Assembly (NCBI GenBank): GCA_032164245.1
Contig: JAVMKO010000002.1
Coordinates: 57,259,840 to 57,323,839 of the forward strand
From: Sternotherus odoratus
Taxonomy: Eukaryota; Chordata; Testudines; Kinosternidae
Reading direction: 5' to 3'
Length of the DNA: 64,000 nucleotides
The notes under the pieces were generated by a model, which was not told where the DNA came from, made no database searches, and worked only from the letters and a program-made list of their open reading frames with translations. This document shows positions 22,601-28,600 of this stretch, piece after piece. Position numbers and translations under genes: made by a program. Each line of letters begins with the position of its first letter. Positions within the stretch are counted from its first letter, which is position 1.

Positions 22601-25600
22601 TGAAAGTCATTTACATTTGTCTGATAGGAGGTCCCTCTATTTCTTGGCTAATGTAAAAGAAAGCTACTAAGAAATGTTAAACCCACCAGATCTGCTACTG
22701 AGAATTGTGGATGTTAACAGGAAGTAAAATCACATTCAAGCAAAATGATTTCTCCACCTCCTAGCTACACATTCTAGTTCTTTGTTGTCTTAAGTGTCTG
22801 ACCTACAACCACACAACACGCACAAGCTCTTCAAATTTAGTATGTTCATAGATGACTAGTTCAGTCATCTTTTTCTGTTTCATGGTCCTAGTGCTCTTTT
22901 ATGATTACATAATTATGACTAGTCTTGAGAGTGCAGAGTACTGGAGGCCTGCAGATCTTTGGTGGACTGGCAGGTATGAATGACGCAGGCAACAGTGATT
23001 TTAGATCAATAATCAGAAGTTCTTCTTCGAGTGCTTGCTCATGTCCATTCCCATATGTGTGTGCGCGCCGCGCATGCACGATTCCGGAAAGCTTTCTCCC
23101 TAGCGGTACCCGTAGGGTCGGCAGGGGCGACCCCTGGAGTGGCGCCGATATGGCAATGTATATATGCCCCTGCCGACCCACCCCCCGCTCAGTTCCTTCT
23201 TTCCGTTATTGGCGGTTGCTGGAACAGCTTCTCTATCTCTCACTGAGTTCTTTAGCGGTATCGTTCAAATAGTTATTTGTTAATAGTTAGTTATTAGTTA
23301 TTGTTAATTAGTGTTAATTCATTCTAATAGTAGGTAGTATAGTTTCGGCAGTTTATCGGCGCCGGGGCATGCCTCGTGCGCCAGGCTTCAAAGTCTGCGA
23401 GGGCTGTGGAAAGCCGATGCCCGTCAGTGACCCGCACTCTGAGTGCCTCAAGTGTTTGGGAGAGGGCCATCAGGCAGATCGTTGTGCGATTTGTAGATCG
23501 TTCAAACCTCGCACTAAAAAGGAAAGGGACTCTCGCCTGAGGCTCATATTAATGGAGTCGGCACTGCAGCCCCAACAACAGCCTCCACAGGAGAGCAGAA
23601 GTGCTCCGGCGTCGGTGAGGACCCCGGTGGCACCAAAGGCTAATTCTAAGAAGCACCGGCACCGTTCTCCGCACCGGTCCGGTACCTCGAGACGGCACCG
23701 GTCGCAATCTCCGGTGCCGGTTAAAAAACCAAGAGGCCGTTCCCCTGGTCGGAAGACACAAGGGGAACCAGCCGCGGCACGGCATTCCTCGGGTCGCCCT
23801 GACGAGTCCCGTAGGCTGCCTGTACCTGCTACCGAGTTAAGGGAACGAACCCCCCTCGGTGCCGCACCATCCCCTCAGGGGGTCTTTGATGAAATCACGA
23901 TGCCCACGACCCCGGACATCTTCGAGGCGGCACAAGATTTCATATCCCTGACGAGGGAGGCGGCCCCACCACCGGCACCGATCCCGTTCGCAGTGCCGGC
24001 GCCCGTGCCCACAATGGTAGTGCCAATAATTCCGGCACCGTTGATACCTCCAGCACCGGTGCCGTCCGTCTCGACGCCGGACGTGCGGCCCGGTCCGGCA
24101 CCGACGACCGAGGTAGCGCAGGAGAGGGGATTTTCGGCACCGGAGGCCCGAGTGGTCCCCGCTCCGACACTTCCGGCACCGGAAAGGGGCCGATGGGGCA
24201 CGGATTCCTTGGGCAGGCCCACGGCACCGGACGGTACGGCACCGCCGTGGCCTGTTTCAGACTACTCCTCTGAGTCGGACGCACCGTCCTCTCGGTCGGA
24301 CCGTTCCAGGCGCTCATCTCGCTCGCACCACCATTCACGGCACCGCAAACCGTCTCGGCACCGGAGCCCGGTACCGTGGCTCCCGCACAATCAGGGGCAG
24401 ATTCAGTGGCCCTTTTGGACTCCCTGGGCGTATCACCAGGCCCAGGGTCCGCCCTCGACAGCCGCCTCACTGCCGTCAGTGCCGCGAGGGCCCCCAACGG
24501 CTACAGTATCGGTGCCCCCCTCGGGACCGGAGGAGGCGAGGCCAGGAACATCAAGGGATGACAGACCACCCCCCTCGATGTCCCACGACGAGCATGACGC
24601 CGCTGCCCAGGGACCTTTGATGACAGCACCTCAGGAGGAAACAGGTTTCGCGGCCTCATCCTCTTCCTCCCCTGATGAGGCCGTAGCGGGGTCCTCCTCA
24701 CCGACCCTTCCGCCGATGGACTTGAGGGGCCACCAGGACCTCCTCCGTCGGGTAGCCCAAAACCTAAACCTCCCAGCGGAGGAAGTGGAGGAGGAGGCTG
24801 ACCCGACAGTGAACATTTTGTCATCGGCTGGACCCACGAGAGTTGCCCTGCCTTTTGTTAAAAAGGTCACGTCGATGGCAGATGCGCTTTGGCACACGCC
24901 TTCCTCCATCCCACCTACCGCAAAAGGTGTAGAAAGAAGATATTTCGCTCCTCGTACAGGCTGCGAATATCTCTTCACGCACCCTCAGCCAGGCTCCCTT
25001 GTGGCGGACGCGGTCAATCACAGGGAGCGCCAAGGGCAAACGGGGTCAACCCCCAGGTCCTTTGAGGCAAAGAAATTAGACCTTCTAGGAAGAAAGGTGT
25101 ATTCTTCTGGGGCACTCCAATTGCGTATCTCTAACCAGCAGACAGCGCTGAGCAGGTACGCCTTTAACACCTGGGCAGCCATGTCGAAGTTCAAGGACAA
25201 GTTGCCAAGCGACTCCGGGTCTGAATTTAAGGCCATCATGGAGGAAGGCCAGCTGGTTTCCAGGGCAGCTCTGCAGGCAGCCCTGGACTCTGTAGATGCT
25301 TCGGCACGGACTATGGCAACAGCCATAGCGATGCGTAGGGGGGCCTGGCTGCAAGTTTCGGGGATTCCGCCTCCAGTCCAGGCTTCCATTCAAGATTTAC
25401 CATTTGATAAGAAGGGCCTCTTCTCGGAAGACACCGATAAGAGATTGCAGTCTATGAAAGACTCCAGGGCCATGTTGAGGTCACTGGGCCTACATACGCC
25501 GCAGACCGTTCGCAGGCCCTTTAGGCCCCCTCCGGTAGCCCAACCGCGTCCATTCCCTCCACCCCCTAGACGAGATCAGATTAGGAGGGGAGGCAGGGGC

Positions 25601-28600
25601 AACGGCAGGGGTCGCCCTCGACCAGCCCCTAGGCAGGGACAGCATAATTTGGGCCCCAGGCAACAGTCAGGCGACAGACAGGGCTTTTGAAGTTGCGCCC
25701 GAGGGCAGCAAACCAGACTCCACCGCTGGAATTACCCGTCCCTTTGTGAACCGTTTATCCCACTTCTACCGGGCCTGGTCCTCGATCACCAAGGACAAGT
25801 GGGTTCTCAGCCTGGTAGAAGTGGGATATTCTATCCAATTCTCTGTTCTCCCTCCCACCCACCCCCCGTGCCCGTCCCTCTTCAGGGACCCATCTCACGA
25901 GCATCTCTTAGAGCAGGAGGTCCAAACCCTCCTGTCTCTGGGTGCCATAGAGGAGGTTCCTCAAGAATTCCGAGGCAAGGGTTATTACTCCCGCTATTTC
26001 CTTATTCCGAAGGCCAAAGGTGGTCTTCGCCCCATCCTAGACCTGAGAGGCCTCAACTCCTTCATAAAGAAGCTGAAGTTTCGCATGCTATCCCTAGCTA
26101 CCATAATTCCAGCTATGAATCAGGGAGACTGGTTCGCTGCCCTCGACCTAAAAGATGCTTACTTCCATATCTCCATTATTCCATGCCACAGGAGATTCCT
26201 AAGATTTGTGCTGGGGACCCAGCACTACCAATTCACAGTGCTTCTGTTCGGCCTTTCCTCGGCCCCAAGGGTGTTTACGAAATGCATGGCCGTAGTGGCA
26301 GCATTTCTCAGAAGGAGGGGCATACATGTCTACCCCTACCTAGACGACTGGCTTATCAGAGGGAGCTCGAGGGAGCAGTTGTCAGCCCACATAGAGTTCC
26401 TCAGAGCCACTTGCCACAGGCTGGGCCTCATTATAAACGAGCCCAAATCGACCCTTGTTCCTACCCAAACGATCGAATTTATCGGAGTCATATTAGATTC
26501 GGTGCAGGCAAGGGCGTTCCTACCTCCCTCCAGGGCCAAGGCAATCGCGAACATCATTTGCCCCCTCATCAGATTCCCCATGACGACGGCAAGGAACTGC
26601 ATGGTGTTGTTAGGCCACATGGCGGCATGCGCCTACGTAGTGCCGTATGCGAGACTCCGCCTCAGGCCTCTGCAATTGTGGTTCGCGAGCGTATACAACC
26701 AGCGCAGAGACCCGCTGGACCTCATAGTGACGCTACCACTTCAGGTCCGTCGCTCCCTCAGCTGGTGGCTTCAACCCCAGTCTCTGACCATAGGGGTTCC
26801 ATTTCTCAAGCTCCAACCGGTGGCGACATTGGTGACGGACGCGTCCGCCCTCGGCTGGGGCGCACATCTCGAGGAGTTAACGACCCAGGGTCTCTGGTCC
26901 CAGGAGGAGCTCGACCTCCATATCAACGTCAAAGAGCTCAGGGCAGTCCATCTCGCATGTCAAGCATTTCAAGGTATGTTGCAGAACAGGTGTGTATCAG
27001 TCCTGACAGACAACACAGCCACCATGTTCTATATCAACAAACAGGGTGGTGCTCGCTCTTCTCGCCTATGCAAGGAAGCCCTCGCTCTTTGGGACTTCTG
27101 CATTGCCAAAGGTATCTCCCTCACAGCCTCTTACCTCCCGGGGACCCAGAACGTGCTGGCGGACACGCTCAGCCGCTCGTTCAGAGGTCACGAGTGGTCG
27201 CTCAGACCAGATGTAGCCCACTCGATTTTCCTAAGGTGGGGATTTCCCCTCCTAGATCTGTTTGCCACAAAGGCCAACAGGAAATGCCACAGGTTCTGCT
27301 CCCTCCTCAACCTGAGTCCAGGGTCAGAGGGGGATGCGTTTCAGGTATCGTGGAAGGGCGGTCTGATGTATGCGTTTCCCCCGTTCCCTCTCATCCACAA
27401 AGTCCTGCTCAAGGTGAGACAGGACAGAGCATCCCTTATCCTTATAGCACCGGCGTGGCCTCGACAGCATTGGTACACCGTGCTGATGTCCATGTGTGTA
27501 ACGAGCCCGTTCACTCTCCCCCTGTCGCAGACCCTGATATCACAGGACCACGGCAGGATGTTGCATCCCAACCTACAGTCTCTCCACCTCACGGCGTGGA
27601 GTATCCGTGGCTAAACCCTGTCGAGCTCCAGTGCTCGGACGCTGTCAGGGAAGTCCTTTTGGGTAGCAGGAAACCATCCACAAGGGCAGCATATACGGCC
27701 AAGTGGAAGCGTTTTTCGCTATGGTCTCAGGGGAAGGGAAGGGACCCCCTGTCCTCGTCACTCCCCAATATCCTAGATTACCTCCTTGAGCTAAAGCAAC
27801 AGGGATTATCTCTTTCCACTGTCAGAGTACATCTGGCGGCTATATCAGCCTTCCACCCAGGTTTCGGGGACACCACAGTTTTTAGCAACCCCTTAGTTCT
27901 TAGGTTTCTTAAGGGATTAGAAAGGTTGCACCCCCAGGTCCGTCAGCCGGTGGCCCCTTGGGATCTTAACCTGGTCCTAACTGCATTAATGAGGCCTCCC
28001 TTCGAACCTATGGCCTCTTGCCCTCTGTCTTATCTTTCTTGGAAGACCGCCTTCTTGGTAGCGATTACTTCCGCCCGTAGGGTGTCTGAGCTTAGGGCAC
28101 TAACTTCAGAGCCACCCTACACTGTCTTCCATAAGGATAAGGTTCAGTTACGCCCGCATCCGGCTTTTCTCCCCAAGGTGGTCTCCCCATTTCATTTAAA
28201 CCAGGATTTATTTTTACCAGTATTCTTCCCCAGACCCCACTCCAATAATAGGGAAAGAATGCTTCATTACTTGGATGTCAAAAGAGCGTTAGCATTTTAT
28301 ATAGAAAGAACTAAGCCTTTTCGTAAATCTCCACAGCTTTTTATTTCAGTGGCAGAAAGGATGAAAGGATCACCAATTTCCACCCAGCGCCTCTCAGCTT
28401 GGATTACGTCTTGCATTAAGCTTTGCTATAACCTTTCCAATGCTACTCCCCCAGCGTTGACAGCGCATTCGACCAGGGCCCAGGCAGCATCCACAGCATT
28501 CCTGGCGCACATTCCCGTCGTAGACATCTGTAGAGCAGCGACGTGGTCATCGGTACACACCTTTACTTCGCACTACGCCATCGTGCAGCAGTCGAGGGAG

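Noticed and set aside
23549..25393. Several minus-strand frames of 78-185 codons in the DIRS element
   Set aside because: Shadows of the GC-rich ORF1; no motifs.
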